A stretch of 64,000 bases of DNA from an uncultured Campylobacter sp. (GCF_937980635.1 NZ_CALJPG010000020.1:1-64000); one strand, 5' to 3'; counted from the first letter of the stretch, positions 26,063-34,617 are shown. The notes: generated by a model from the letters alone, not told the origin. Numbers and translations: made by a program.

Positions 26063-27135
26063 ATTAAACTCTCATAAACCTTTATCGTTTTTTCTACCAT
26101 CTGCTCTAGGCTGAAGTTTTGCGAAACGTAGCCGTAGCCGTCAAATTTCAGCTCGCGCGCGGGGGCAAACAGCCCCGCCAGCGCCTGCGCGTCGCCCACG
26201 TCAAAAAAATAACCGTTTTCGCCCTCTTTAATAATATCCAGCGCGCCGCCGTGGCGGGTAGCGATCACCGGGCAATTCAGCGCGATCGCCTCAGCCATCG
26301 AACGCCCGAAACTCTCGGGCTTACTCGAAGCGCTTACCATGACCGACGAGAGCGAGTAAATTTCGGCTACCTTGCTCTGCGAGCCCGTAAAAATTACGCA
26401 CTCGCCCAGCCCAAGCCCCTCTACGAGTGATTTTAGCTCGGAAAAATACTCGTCGCGATCCGCTCTCACACCGCCTACGATCAAAATTTTAAGATTTTGT
26501 TCGCTCACCAAAGCCGCAGCGCGGATCAGGGTTTTGTAATCCTTAATCTGCGTGATGCGCCCAATGCTTGAGACGATGAAATCATCCTGTGCGAGGTGGA
26601 ACTTCTGCCGAAATTCCGCAATGAAGCGCTCGTCTAAATTTTTGGGATTAAATTTTACTAGATCGATGCCGCGCGGAATGATCGTGATCTTGGCTGCGTC
26701 TACGCCGTAGCTTTTCACCACGTGATCGAGCGTATAGCCGCTAGGGCAGATAATCGCGTCCGCATCCGTCATGATTTTGCTGTAGAAATTTACGGAATTT
26801 ATCCCGTGTACGGTGCTTACGATCTTTGCTTTGGGGCGAGCAAATTTAACCAGCCACGCCGGCACGCGTGAGCGGACATGCACGATGTCGGGGGCTATGC
26901 CGCTTAAAATTTTACGCAGCTTTAGCACTCTAGCGGGTGCAGTGAGGATATTTTTGGAGCAAACGTCGAGCTGTACGTGCACGCCGCCGTCTTTTTCTAT
27001 TTCGGGCGCCAATTTGCCGCCGTTACTGATAACGAAATTTTCGATGCCGCGCCGCGCAAACTCTCTATTTAGCTCGACTACGCCGCGCTCGACGCCGCCT
27101 TCGTTAAGCTCGGGCAAGATTTGCACAACCCTCAT
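26059..27135 (-). CDS. Glycosyltransferase family 4
   Basis: 358 residues, a standard GT-B enzyme without an insertion: QILPELNEGGVERGVVEL, DIVHVRSRVPAW, TVHGINSVNFYSKIM, IPRGIDLVKFNP, SSIGRITQIKDYKTLIRAA, SSKPESFGRSMAEAIALNCPVIATRHGG. It resembles the LPS core glycosyltransferases. It overlaps both neighbours by 4 nt. Donor and acceptor cannot be read from sequence. Confidence 0.87.
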   Translation of the reverse strand: MRVVQILPELNEGGVERGVVELNREFARRGIENFVISNGGKLAPEIEKDGGVHVQLDVCSKNILTAPARVLKLRKILSGIAPDIVHVRSRVPAWLVKFARPKAKIVSTVHGINSVNFYSKIMTDADAIICPSGYTLDHVVKSYGVDAAKITIIPRGIDLVKFNPKNLDERFIAEFRQKFHLAQDDFIVSSIGRITQIKDYKTLIRAAALVSEQNLKILIVGGVRADRDEYFSELKSLVEGLGLGECVIFTGSQSKVAEIYSLSSVMVSASSKPESFGRSMAEAIALNCPVIATRHGGALDIIKEGENGYFFDVGDAQALAGLFAPARELKFDGYGYVSQNFSLEQMVEKTIKVYESLI

Positions 27136-28556
27136 ATTTTTATCTCCCTCACAAACGCCCCAAGATCGTACTTCGCGGTCTTTTTTAGTGTTTCATCGTA
27201 GCGCCTAGCATGCCCAGTAGAAACGAGAGCGCTTATAAAATCGTCAAATTTATTATGAGCGACTTTGCGCTTTAGGCTCAAAATAGCCACGCTCGCGCTC
27301 CCGTTAGATACGGCCTCGCTTATCATCGAGACGCTGTCCTCGCTGATAAAGACCCACTCGCACTGCGCCAAAAAATCGCCGATTGGATTTACGAGCTCGC
27401 GACTATAAATCACGCTATAATCCCAGCCAAGCTTTTCTAGCGCGCTCTCGGTAGCCCGCGGCGTGCGCGGAGAGGTCGTTAGCGCAAACTCGCAGTCCGC
27501 AAACTGCGCCCTTACGCCCTCTATCTGCTTTAAAATTTCATCCCCCATCTCAAAGCAGGAATTCGGCCCGCCGATGATAAATCCGATGGATTTGCGCTGC
27601 GGCCGATACAGCCCGCTCGGGCGCGAAAAACTAAGCGAGACGGGCGAAATTTTAAGATTTGCGCGCGGCTTTGGGCGGTCATGCGCGCCTGCGATGATGA
27701 CGCTAAAATCCTTACGGTAGCCCTTCGGATACATCAGCGCTATGCTCGGCTTTGCGTATCTGCGCGCGTAAAATTTCAGCGCGTAATAGGTCGTAGAGCC
27801 CGCTCCTACGAACAGATCAAAATCTGCGAAATTTAAATTACGATCTGATGCAGCGTCTAAATTTGCGCTATATGATACGGCATCTGAATTGGTGCCATTC
27901 GGCGCGGCATCTAAATTTATGCTATCTGATGCAGCGGGGCTGTTTAAAGCGGGATTATTTAAATTTGATCCGCTTTTGCAGTCCGCCGCTATGCCGCCCG
28001 CGCCGAGATCGCACTTAAAAATTTTAAAATAAAGCCCGAAAAAATCAAGCGCGTAGGAGCAGAGTTTAAGAAGTTTGTTTGCATAAGCGATCTTGCAAAG
28101 GCAAAACTCAAGCCTTCTTAGCTCGCAAAATGCGATGCTTTGGTTCTCGTGCCCCTTGCGGCCGTCGCTTAAGATGAGCGCTTTTCGATACGGATTTTTA
28201 GCGGCGGACGGATTTGCAGTGGAGCTTTCGCTGTTTAAATTTAAAGAGCCGCCGCCTGCGTGCCACGCCCAGCCCGAAGCGCCCGATCTTAAATTTTTAT
28301 CGCTAAAGCTTCCGCGGCGCAAAATGCAAGAGAGGCTGCCGCAAATCGATATGAAATTTTTAAAGTTCGAATTTTTATAATCTCGCGCGGCGGCGATCGC
28401 CATAGAGCTTTCGTGATTTAAAATTTTACCTTCTCGCGCAGCTCTACTTAAATTTTCGACGCTTTGCTCTTTTGCAAAAAGGCGCGAGCCCTGCGGCGCG
28501 GATAAATTTCTCGCGATGCCCTGTCTGCTCTCGCCTCTTGAAATTTGCCGCGCCAT
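27132..28556 (-). CDS. ELM1/DUF1022-family protein with repeat insertions
   Basis: About 474 residues from the ATG at 28556, 2 nt after the lpxL stop; an upstream in-frame ATG would overlap lpxL by 82 nt. The conserved core begins at ALILSDGRKGHENQSIAF and continues DLFVGAGSTTYYALKFYARRY, SVIIAGAHDRPKP, IGFIIGGPNSCFEM, ALTTSPRTPRATE and FISEDSVSMISEAVSNG, the hallmarks of the mitochondrial-fission-ELM1-like family often found in Gram-negative LPS loci. The first 120 residues are low complexity, and the core is split by a block holding four 27-bp tandem units (27847-27954). GT-B-like; exact role unknown. Confidence 0.75.
   Translation of the reverse strand: MARQISRGESRQGIARNLSAPQGSRLFAKEQSVENLSRAAREGKILNHESSMAIAAARDYKNSNFKNFISICGSLSCILRRGSFSDKNLRSGASGWAWHAGGGSLNLNSESSTANPSAAKNPYRKALILSDGRKGHENQSIAFCELRRLEFCLCKIAYANKLLKLCSYALDFFGLYFKIFKCDLGAGGIAADCKSGSNLNNPALNSPAASDSINLDAAPNGTNSDAVSYSANLDAASDRNLNFADFDLFVGAGSTTYYALKFYARRYAKPSIALMYPKGYRKDFSVIIAGAHDRPKPRANLKISPVSLSFSRPSGLYRPQRKSIGFIIGGPNSCFEMGDEILKQIEGVRAQFADCEFALTTSPRTPRATESALEKLGWDYSVIYSRELVNPIGDFLAQCEWVFISEDSVSMISEAVSNGSASVAILSLKRKVAHNKFDDFISALVSTGHARRYDETLKKTAKYDLGAFVREIKI
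27847..27954 (-). repeat. Four 27-bp tandem units inside the ELM1-family gene
   Basis: Units start at 27847, 27874, 27901 and 27928. On the plus strand each begins GATGCAGC or a variant such as GATACGGC or GGCGCGGC, and three contain TCTRAATT. They preserve frame and encode nine-residue repeats of the NLDAASD type. Confidence 0.85.
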
Positions 28557-28558
28557 AG

Positions 28559-29440
28559 CTAGTCCATCTTCCATCGTTTGTGTATCCAAAACCACTGCTG
28601 CGGCGCGGTTCGCACAACCTCTTCGAAAATGTCGTTGCACTTTTGCGTGATAAACAATTCGGCCTCGTCCTTATTTAGTCCTTCAGGTAGCGGCGGGAAA
28701 TCCTTGATCACGATCTCGTAGCGATCATCCTCTCCGCGGCGCGCAAAAATGGGTATCAGCACGGGGCGAAATTTCAAATAAAGCGACGCGATGGTCTTTG
28801 TGGTGTAGCACTGTCGTCCAAAAAAGGTCGTAATCAGGCTGTTTTTAGGGCCTGGCTTTTGATCGGGCAGAATGCCTACGTTGCGCCCCTGCTTTAGCGC
28901 CTGCACGAGCCTGCGCATCGCATCGTCCTTGTAAATGAGGTCGTTACCGTAGCGCTCGCGAAACGGCGCCACGAGCCGCTCTTCGATCAACTCATTATCG
29001 CTGCGACGCCCGACTACCGAGACGGGAAAGCCGTTGGCGCCAAAAAAATTAGCTAAAATTTCCCAATTTCCAAAATGCGCGGTAAAAAATAAAATCCCGT
29101 GCGGATTATCACCTTTTAGCTTTCGGACGCGCTCTAGCGCCTGCTCGCCGTTTGAAATCAGATCATCAAATTTTAGTCTGCCATTGTAAAATAAAAGCGT
29201 GTCGGTAAGCGTCCTAGCGATACTGCGAAAATTCTCGATCGCAAGAGCGTGAAGCTCACTTTCGCTTTTTTGCGGATAGGCGGCGCGAAGGTTGTCTTGT
29301 GCGACTTTAACGCGCCTGCTAAGCTTCCACGATGCAAAAAGTGCGAGCTTGTCGAAAAATGCGAATATGAAGCTTTTCGGCGCGAATTTTGCAAATTTTA
29401 TCAGACCCAGCGCCAAAAAATATTGGATTTTTTCCTTCAT
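28559..29440 (-). CDS. lpxL: Lipid A biosynthesis acyltransferase (LpxL/HtrB family)
   Basis: 293 residues. An N-terminal hydrophobic anchor, then HFGNWE (122-127), the H-x4-E catalytic motif of the lauroyl/myristoyl transferases, GRRSDNELIEE, GILPDQKPGP, FFGRQCYTT and a C-terminal PQQWFWIHKRWK. It adds a secondary acyl chain to Kdo2-lipid IVA at the inner membrane. It is the first gene of the nine-gene glycan operon, as in Campylobacter LOS loci, where the acyltransferase sits among core glycosyltransferases. The promoter must lie in the 59 nt before it or upstream with mnmE. Confidence 0.9.
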   Translation of the reverse strand: MKEKIQYFLALGLIKFAKFAPKSFIFAFFDKLALFASWKLSRRVKVAQDNLRAAYPQKSESELHALAIENFRSIARTLTDTLLFYNGRLKFDDLISNGEQALERVRKLKGDNPHGILFFTAHFGNWEILANFFGANGFPVSVVGRRSDNELIEERLVAPFRERYGNDLIYKDDAMRRLVQALKQGRNVGILPDQKPGPKNSLITTFFGRQCYTTKTIASLYLKFRPVLIPIFARRGEDDRYEIVIKDFPPLPEGLNKDEAELFITQKCNDIFEEVVRTAPQQWFWIHKRWKMD

Positions 29441-29499
29441 AAAGACCTCGTTTTAAATGCGAGATTATATTGAATTTTGGCTAATTAGTAGCTAAAACG

Positions 29500-30993
29500 C
29501 TATTTGCCGAGGCAAAAATTGCCAAACATTTCGTCTAGAATTTCGTCTCGCTCAAATGGACGCGAAATACGCGCAATCGCCTCAACCGCGCGATTTATCT
29601 CAAATGCAAAAAGCTCAAGCTCGCCGCAAGCTAGGCGCTCGCTCGCGTTTTTAAGAGCTATAAGCGCGCTCTCGCAAGATAGAATTTGCCGCTCATTGCT
29701 TAACATAAGGCCGTCGAAATTTTGAGAATCTAAGTAGCTCTCAAGCGCGGTTAAAATTTTATCCACGCCCTCGTTTGCAGAAATTTCAAGCGGCGCGGCG
29801 ATAGAGTCTCCCGCCGAAATTTTAGAATTTTCTGCCGCGGCTTCGGTAATTTCGTCGGCGCAATCTTTTAAATTTAGCCTAGCAGAATTTTTGCTGGTAG
29901 AGCTTTGCGCTAAATTTTTAAAATCATCGGCATCCGCGGCAGCGAGTTTTTCGCACAAATAGTTCGCGTCCGCTTTAAATTTGCGCGGCAGGTCGCATTT
30001 ATTGAATACGTAGATTATTTTCTTATCTTTTTGCTCGCGCAAAATTTTTAAAATTTCGCCGTCCTCTTCGCTAAATTCGCGGCTCGAATCAAAGATCGCC
30101 AAGATCACGTCCGCTTCGCTCGCCGCTCGAACCGAATATGAAATACCGATATTTTCGAGCTTAGAGCCGCCGTGTCTGATACCTGCAGTATCGACTATAC
30201 GGATTAGATGAGTGCCTATCTGCAGGCTTTCTTCGATGAGATCGCGAGTAGTACCCGCCTCGTCGCTCACGATGGCGCGCTCGAAATTTAAAAGTGCGTT
30301 TAAAATGCTTGATTTACCGACATTGGGCTTACCCACAATCGCTACTTTAAAGCCCTCGATTAGCCCTCTTCGGCTGCGGCTTATGCGGGTGATCTTTTCC
30401 AGACTTTTTATGTTTTCATCCAGCATCTTTTGCGAGCTTTGCAGCACGTCGGAAGGCAGATCCTCCTCCGCGTAATCTATGCAAACCTCGACAAAAGCCA
30501 GCGTCTTAACCAGAGCCGCGCGCAGATTTGCGACGAAGCCTGCTAGCTCGCCTCGCAAGCTGCGCGCTAAAGCTTTAGCCGCACTTTGCGAGCGCGAATT
30601 TATAAGATCACTTATGGCTTCGGCTTTACTAAGATCCATTTTGCCGTTTAAAAACGCTCGCTTACTAAACTCGCCCGGATTTGCTATGCGCGCACCCAGA
30701 GCCAGCACGGCATCTAACGCCAAGGATGAAGCCGTAAAGCCACCGTGAGTCTGCACTTCTACGACATCCTCACCGGTAAAGCTATGCGGAGCTTTAAAAT
30801 ATATCAAAATCGCCTCGCCGAATGCTTCGCCACTCGCGTCAAAAAGATTCACAAGCGTGGCATAGCGAGGGCGCAAAGAACTGCGATGTGAAAGGCTTAG
30901 AGCGATAGATAGCGCTTCCTCGCCTGAAATTCTAACTATGCAAATTCCGCCGATGCCGTGAGCCGTAGCGATAGCGGCGATAGTCTCGCTCAC
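29500..30993 (-). CDS. mnmE: tRNA uridine-5-carboxymethylaminomethyl modification GTPase MnmE, with insertion
   Basis: 497 residues against about 440-455 usually. An N-terminal folate-binding domain (IAAIATAHGIGGICIVRISG), a helical domain, and an inserted G domain: GKPNVGKSS (221-229), DTAG (268-271), NKCD (331-334); ends in CLGK, the conserved C-terminal Cys motif. With MnmG it modifies the wobble uridine of several tRNAs. The extra length is a low-complexity block at about 345-400 between NKCD and the ISANEG (G5-like) region (nt 29794-29961). It starts 2 nt after the jag stop, last gene of the rpmH operon. Confidence 0.95.
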   Translation of the reverse strand: MSETIAAIATAHGIGGICIVRISGEEALSIALSLSHRSSLRPRYATLVNLFDASGEAFGEAILIYFKAPHSFTGEDVVEVQTHGGFTASSLALDAVLALGARIANPGEFSKRAFLNGKMDLSKAEAISDLINSRSQSAAKALARSLRGELAGFVANLRAALVKTLAFVEVCIDYAEEDLPSDVLQSSQKMLDENIKSLEKITRISRSRRGLIEGFKVAIVGKPNVGKSSILNALLNFERAIVSDEAGTTRDLIEESLQIGTHLIRIVDTAGIRHGGSKLENIGISYSVRAASEADVILAIFDSSREFSEEDGEILKILREQKDKKIIYVFNKCDLPRKFKADANYLCEKLAAADADDFKNLAQSSTSKNSARLNLKDCADEITEAAAENSKISAGDSIAAPLEISANEGVDKILTALESYLDSQNFDGLMLSNERQILSCESALIALKNASERLACGELELFAFEINRAVEAIARISRPFERDEILDEMFGNFCLGK

Positions 30994-30995
30994 GA

Positions 30996-31751
30996 TTAGC
31001 TTTTTTCGTCTACGATGACGATTTTGCCGCTACGCGTGGATTTGATGCCCACGAAACGATCTGGATATGCTTGTTTTAGCTTATCGGCTACAATTTTGAT
31101 AAATGCGCCGTCAAAAGTCTTCGTGACGATACGCTCATTTCCGGAGCGCTCCACGAGCGCATTTACATAAGAATCGATAAATCGTTCTTGATTTTGTAAA
31201 AATTCCGCGATTTCAAAAACCACAGCAAGATCATATCTGATGCTGATCCAGTTATAAATCATATACGAAAGAGCCTTGTAGCGGTGCCCCTCTTTGCCTA
31301 TCAAAAGCGCGCTATCCTCGCCTTGCAACTTGATATAGACAGTATTTTCGTCTATTTTGCTAACATCGCTAACTTCGATATTAAATTCGCTTGATCTAAA
31401 AAGCGCAGATAGTTTCTCTTTGATATCGGATAGAATTTGATCCGTCACAACGCCCTTTTGCTTTTCTTTGCGATGTTTAGAATGCATGGCGCGCGGATTT
31501 TGCGGCTCTGATTTATCGCTCTGCTTTTTCTCTGCTTTGCCGGCTTTATTTTGCGGGGCGTTAAATTCCGGATTTTCGCTAAATTTCTCCCCTTCGAGAA
31601 CCGCTTCTATTATAGCATTTTTTTTAAAAAAGCCTAAAAACCCACCGCTTGGATGCTGCAGCACGCGCACATTAAGCTGCGTTACCGAGCATCCTAGCTC
31701 AGCTGCTGCTTTATTATATGCGTCTTTTAAATTTTCTGCTTCAATTATCAT
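30996..31751 (-). CDS. jag: Jag/KhpB RNA-binding protein
   Basis: 251 residues: an N-terminal Jag domain (MIIEAENLKDAYNKAAAELG, LGFFKKNAIIEAVLE), a charged linker, a KH-like domain around YIKLQGEDSALLIGKEGHRYKALSYMIY, and a C-terminal R3H region (RFIDSYVNALVERSGNERIVTKTF). It binds RNA. Its place between yidC and mnmE with 4-nt and 2-nt junctions is the conserved bacterial order. Confidence 0.9.
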   Translation of the reverse strand: MIIEAENLKDAYNKAAAELGCSVTQLNVRVLQHPSGGFLGFFKKNAIIEAVLEGEKFSENPEFNAPQNKAGKAEKKQSDKSEPQNPRAMHSKHRKEKQKGVVTDQILSDIKEKLSALFRSSEFNIEVSDVSKIDENTVYIKLQGEDSALLIGKEGHRYKALSYMIYNWISIRYDLAVVFEIAEFLQNQERFIDSYVNALVERSGNERIVTKTFDGAFIKIVADKLKQAYPDRFVGIKSTRSGKIVIVDEKS

Positions 31752-33391
31752 GATTTTTTCTCCGCTATTTGAGCTTGTTTATGCCTAGCAAAGGCTTTAT
31801 TAATGACGTATTGCTGAATAATGGAGCAGAAATTATTTACCGTCCAGTATAACGTAAGACCTGCAGGAAACATCACAAAAAATACCGTAAAAATAAGCGG
31901 CAAGAATTTCATCATCTTCTCTTGCATCGGATCAGTAAACGTAGTCGGCGTAATCTTTTGCTGTAAAAACATCAAAATTCCCATCGTAATCGGCAGGATA
32001 TAGTATGGATCTTTAAGCGACAGATCGTGAATCCACAGCGCCCACTCCGCGCCCTTTAGCTCGATCGCATTAAGCAGCACGCGGTAGATCGCGAAAAATA
32101 CCGGTATCTGAAGCAGGATCGGTAAGCAGCCGCCCATCGGATTGGCGCCGTTTTTCTTATACAGATCCATCATATGCATCTGCAGCTTCTGCTTATCGTC
32201 CTTATATTTCTCCTGAAGCTCCTTCATCTTAGGCGCCAGATCTTTTAGCTTATTCATCGATAGCATTCCCTTGTAACTTAGCGGGAATAAGATTAGGCGG
32301 ATAATGAGCGTAAGCACTACGATCGACCAACCCCAGTTACCGATATAGCCGTGCAGCCAGTTTAGAAATTTAAACATCGGGCGGGCGATGAAAGTAAACC
32401 AGCCATATTCGATAATGTGCGTAAGAGCAGGATTTATCGAGCTTAGCGTCGCGTGATCTTTCGCGCCGATATAGCCCGTAAGACTAAGATCGCCGTCTGA
32501 GCCTATAAAAACCTGCGAAATTTTATCTGCGTCAGTCACGGTCGCATTCAAGCTCTCTCCGTAAAATAGCGTCGTATAATAACGATCTGAGCTCGCAGCG
32601 ATATTTGCGCCACTTATTCGCTCGTTTTTATCCACATCGCCATCTTTAAAAATTTCTACGCTTTCGTTTATAGCTTGCGAGCCCGTAAAAAATGAAGCGA
32701 TTTTATCTGAAATTCCAGCTTCGCCAGGTTTTCCAACGATGACGCCGTGAACCGTATAGCTATCTACTTCTACGTTCGGGCGCGAGCCAGGACTGATGAA
32801 ATAACGCGCATTGCCGCTTAACTTCAGATCCAATTTATAACTACCATTTGGATAAAAGGTAAGAATTTTATTTATGCTAACGGCGCCTAAACTTTGACTT
32901 AATGTAACGCTAGCCTCTCCGTTTCGTACGTCCAGCTCGCTAGATGAAGCGCTGTAAGGAGTATCGAAAGCCATCGCATTCAACGCCACGTCCTCGAAGC
33001 GCATCTCAAGCGGTTTAGAATGCGATTTAGGATCGATCAAATTTATCGCATCGCCGTTTTCCTCACGGAATTTCGCATCGTTTAACACATATGAGCTTAT
33101 GCGACCAAGTCCGTCGATCGTGAAATTTGCTTCTTTGCCAACCACGCGTACTAACGGTGCAGAGATGGAATTTGCGGTATTTAAATTTGCTCCCTGCGCG
33201 CTCACGCCAGCGGCGGAAGTTTGCGGAGCGGACTTGGCGGCATTTTTTTGCGCGATTTGCGCTGCGGTTGCGTTTGCCTCCATTGCGGCGCGAATTTTTG
33301 ATAAATAAAAATGATCGTAAGCTACAAAAAATATGAGCGCAGTTGCTATCGCGATAGCAAGGCGCTTTGATTGAGGAAGTTTATCTAGCAC
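31748..33391 (-). CDS. yidC: Membrane protein insertase YidC
   Basis: 547 residues. An N-terminal helix (LAIAIATALIFFVAYDHFYL), a large periplasmic domain with beta-sandwich character (residues about 80-330), then the conserved five-helix insertase core: WSIVVLTLIIRLILFPLSYK, NPMGGCLPILLQIPVFFAIY, DPYYILPITMGILMFLQQK, MKFLPLIFTVFFVMFPAGLTLYW. It inserts proteins into the inner membrane, alone or with Sec. It overlaps yidD by 11 nt and jag by 4. Confidence 0.97.
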   Translation of the reverse strand: MLDKLPQSKRLAIAIATALIFFVAYDHFYLSKIRAAMEANATAAQIAQKNAAKSAPQTSAAGVSAQGANLNTANSISAPLVRVVGKEANFTIDGLGRISSYVLNDAKFREENGDAINLIDPKSHSKPLEMRFEDVALNAMAFDTPYSASSSELDVRNGEASVTLSQSLGAVSINKILTFYPNGSYKLDLKLSGNARYFISPGSRPNVEVDSYTVHGVIVGKPGEAGISDKIASFFTGSQAINESVEIFKDGDVDKNERISGANIAASSDRYYTTLFYGESLNATVTDADKISQVFIGSDGDLSLTGYIGAKDHATLSSINPALTHIIEYGWFTFIARPMFKFLNWLHGYIGNWGWSIVVLTLIIRLILFPLSYKGMLSMNKLKDLAPKMKELQEKYKDDKQKLQMHMMDLYKKNGANPMGGCLPILLQIPVFFAIYRVLLNAIELKGAEWALWIHDLSLKDPYYILPITMGILMFLQQKITPTTFTDPMQEKMMKFLPLIFTVFFVMFPAGLTLYWTVNNFCSIIQQYVINKAFARHKQAQIAEKKS

Positions 33392-33734
33392 TATTTTCTC
33401 CTAGTCGTATGACGTAATATCTATTTTTTTTATATGGTATAAACCAAAGCTTAAATTTCTGCGCGCGCGCGTTAAAGCCGCCTTCACAGGCTTTTGAAAA
33501 TACGCAAAATTTGAAATTTCGCGCGATTATCGGATAATCTATGCCGCCGCTAAAGAGCGGATTGCATCTTAAAATTCTAGCCGTTACAGCACAGAGCGCG
33601 CCAAAGACGCCGTTAAACTTAAACTCATAAAGCGCGTATTCCGAACAGCTCGGATAATAACGGCAACAGCATGGCAGCAAAGGCGAAATAAATTTTTTAT
33701 AAAATCCGATTGCGGCTATAAAAAATCTCTTCAT
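33381..33734 (-). CDS. yidD: Membrane protein insertion efficiency factor YidD
   Basis: 117 residues with the family core FYKKFISPLLPCCCRYYPSCSEYALYEF and RILRCNPLFSGGIDYP, including the conserved cysteines. Residues beyond 75 form a longer C-terminal tail than in the usual 70-85-residue protein. It overlaps rnpA by 4 nt and yidC by 11, so translation is coupled. It is thought to aid YidC-dependent insertion. Confidence 0.93.
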   Translation of the reverse strand: MKRFFIAAIGFYKKFISPLLPCCCRYYPSCSEYALYEFKFNGVFGALCAVTARILRCNPLFSGGIDYPIIARNFKFCVFSKACEGGFNARAQKFKLWFIPYKKNRYYVIRLGENSAR

Positions 33735-34066
33735 TTTACTGCGCCGATCTTTTTAAACGCCCATTTTAAATTTCGCTCAATGTCTTCAAAGCTCATATCT
33801 ATGATCTGCTTTTTTGCGATTAATATAAAAATTCCGCTAACAATGGCGTCTTTTTGATTATAAAACGCTGCGCGCAAACGTCTTTTAGCGTAATTTCGCG
33901 TAACTGAATTGCCTATTTTTTTACTGGCGACTGCGCTAAATTTACGCTGCTCGCTAGCCAAAAAATACACAACAGCGCATTCGCAATGCCACTTTGCCGC
34001 ACTTTTATAAACCTCCGAAAAAACCCTGCTATCGCTTATCGCAGCAAATTCGCCTACGCAGCCAAT
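33731..34066 (-). CDS. rnpA: Ribonuclease P protein component, start codon uncertain
   Basis: The protein that helps the RNase P RNA mature tRNA 5' ends. Conserved residues: FSEVYKSAAKWHC and FSAVASKKIGNSVTRNYAKRRLRAAF (the RNR-type motif as RNYAKRR). The first standard start codon is GTG at 33970, which would remove the conserved F-x-x-VYK helix and leave only 79 residues. The frame is open upstream to a TAA within rpmH, and the only plausible initiators are the rare codons ATT (34066) and ATA (34039). I place the start at the ATT, after AGAAGAAG and overlapping rpmH by 13 nt, giving 111 residues, the normal length. Confidence 0.8.
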   Translation of the reverse strand: MGCVGEFAAISDSRVFSEVYKSAAKWHCECAVVYFLASEQRKFSAVASKKIGNSVTRNYAKRRLRAAFYNQKDAIVSGIFILIAKKQIIDMSFEDIERNLKWAFKKIGAVK

Positions 34067-34188
34067 CTTCTTCTGCCTTTAGCACGTCTTGCACTTAAAA
34101 CTCTGCGACCGTTTTTTGTTTTCATGCGGACGCGAAAGCCGTGAGTGCGCTTTTTAGGGGTATTGTGGGGTTGGTATGTTCTTTTCAT
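34054..34188 (-). CDS. rpmH: 50S ribosomal protein L34
   Basis: 44 residues, MKRTYQPHNTPKKRTHGFR and RRVLSARRAKGRRRLAA, the near-invariant L34 sequence. AAAGGA lies 7 nt before the ATG. First gene of the conserved rpmH-rnpA-yidD-yidC-jag-mnmE operon. Confidence 0.98.
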   Translation of the reverse strand: MKRTYQPHNTPKKRTHGFRVRMKTKNGRRVLSARRAKGRRRLAA

Positions 34189-34221
34189 AACTGTTCCTTT
34201 AAGAAAATGTAAAGCGGAGAT

Positions 34222-34227
34222 TTTATA
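34222..34227 (-). promoter_or_regulatory. Candidate -10 element for the rpmH operon
   Basis: TATAAA on the minus strand, 34 nt upstream of the rpmH start, with T-rich sequence further upstream (TTTGTTTATTGGTTTTTAAG). It is the best -10-like match in the 75-nt gap between rpmH and the efflux operon. Confidence 0.45.
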
Positions 34228-34263
34228 GAAACTTTACTTAAAAACCAATAAACAAAAGCAGCC

Positions 34264-34617
34264 CTAGCGCCGATAAGCGTCGCCTTGCAGCTTTTTACGG
34301 CGCAGTTTTAAGTCCTTCTCATTTTTATTGTTTCGCTCCTTGATGTCTTGCATCGGCTGCTTTTTCATCGAAAAATCATCGTGGTCGCCTACGCCTTTTG
34401 ATTCACGTTGCAAATTATTTTGCAGGCTTTGCTGATCTAATTCATTTTTTTGACGATTTAGCATAATTTCACTATGGTTTTTCTCAAATTCTGATTGTTT
34501 ATCGTCCGCAACATAAGCGCTGGCACCAAGGCTTACTGAGTCATCTTGCGCTCTTAGTGCCGTGCAATCAGCAAATATCGCGCCGCAAAGCAGCCAAAAT
34601 ATCAAAGCCTTTTTCAT
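34264..34617 (-). CDS. Small exported charged protein at the end of the efflux operon
   Basis: 117 residues. A signal peptide (MKKALIFWLLCGAIFADC) precedes a very polar, Lys/Glu/Asn/Gln-rich chain with coiled-coil character (QSEFEKNHSEIMLNRQKNELDQQSLQNNLQRE). The Cys at 18 could be a weak lipobox (IFADC). It overlaps the outer-membrane component stop as ATGA, so it is translated with the efflux system. I do not recognise a family; an accessory periplasmic role is only inferred from position. Confidence 0.65.
   Translation of the reverse strand: MKKALIFWLLCGAIFADCTALRAQDDSVSLGASAYVADDKQSEFEKNHSEIMLNRQKNELDQQSLQNNLQRESKGVGDHDDFSMKKQPMQDIKERNNKNEKDLKLRRKKLQGDAYRR

Noticed and set aside
20143..29440. 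Phase-variable homopolymer tracts in the glycan operon
   Set aside because: No G or C runs of the length used by C. jejuni contingency genes were seen; length variation here would come from the 27-30-bp arrays instead.
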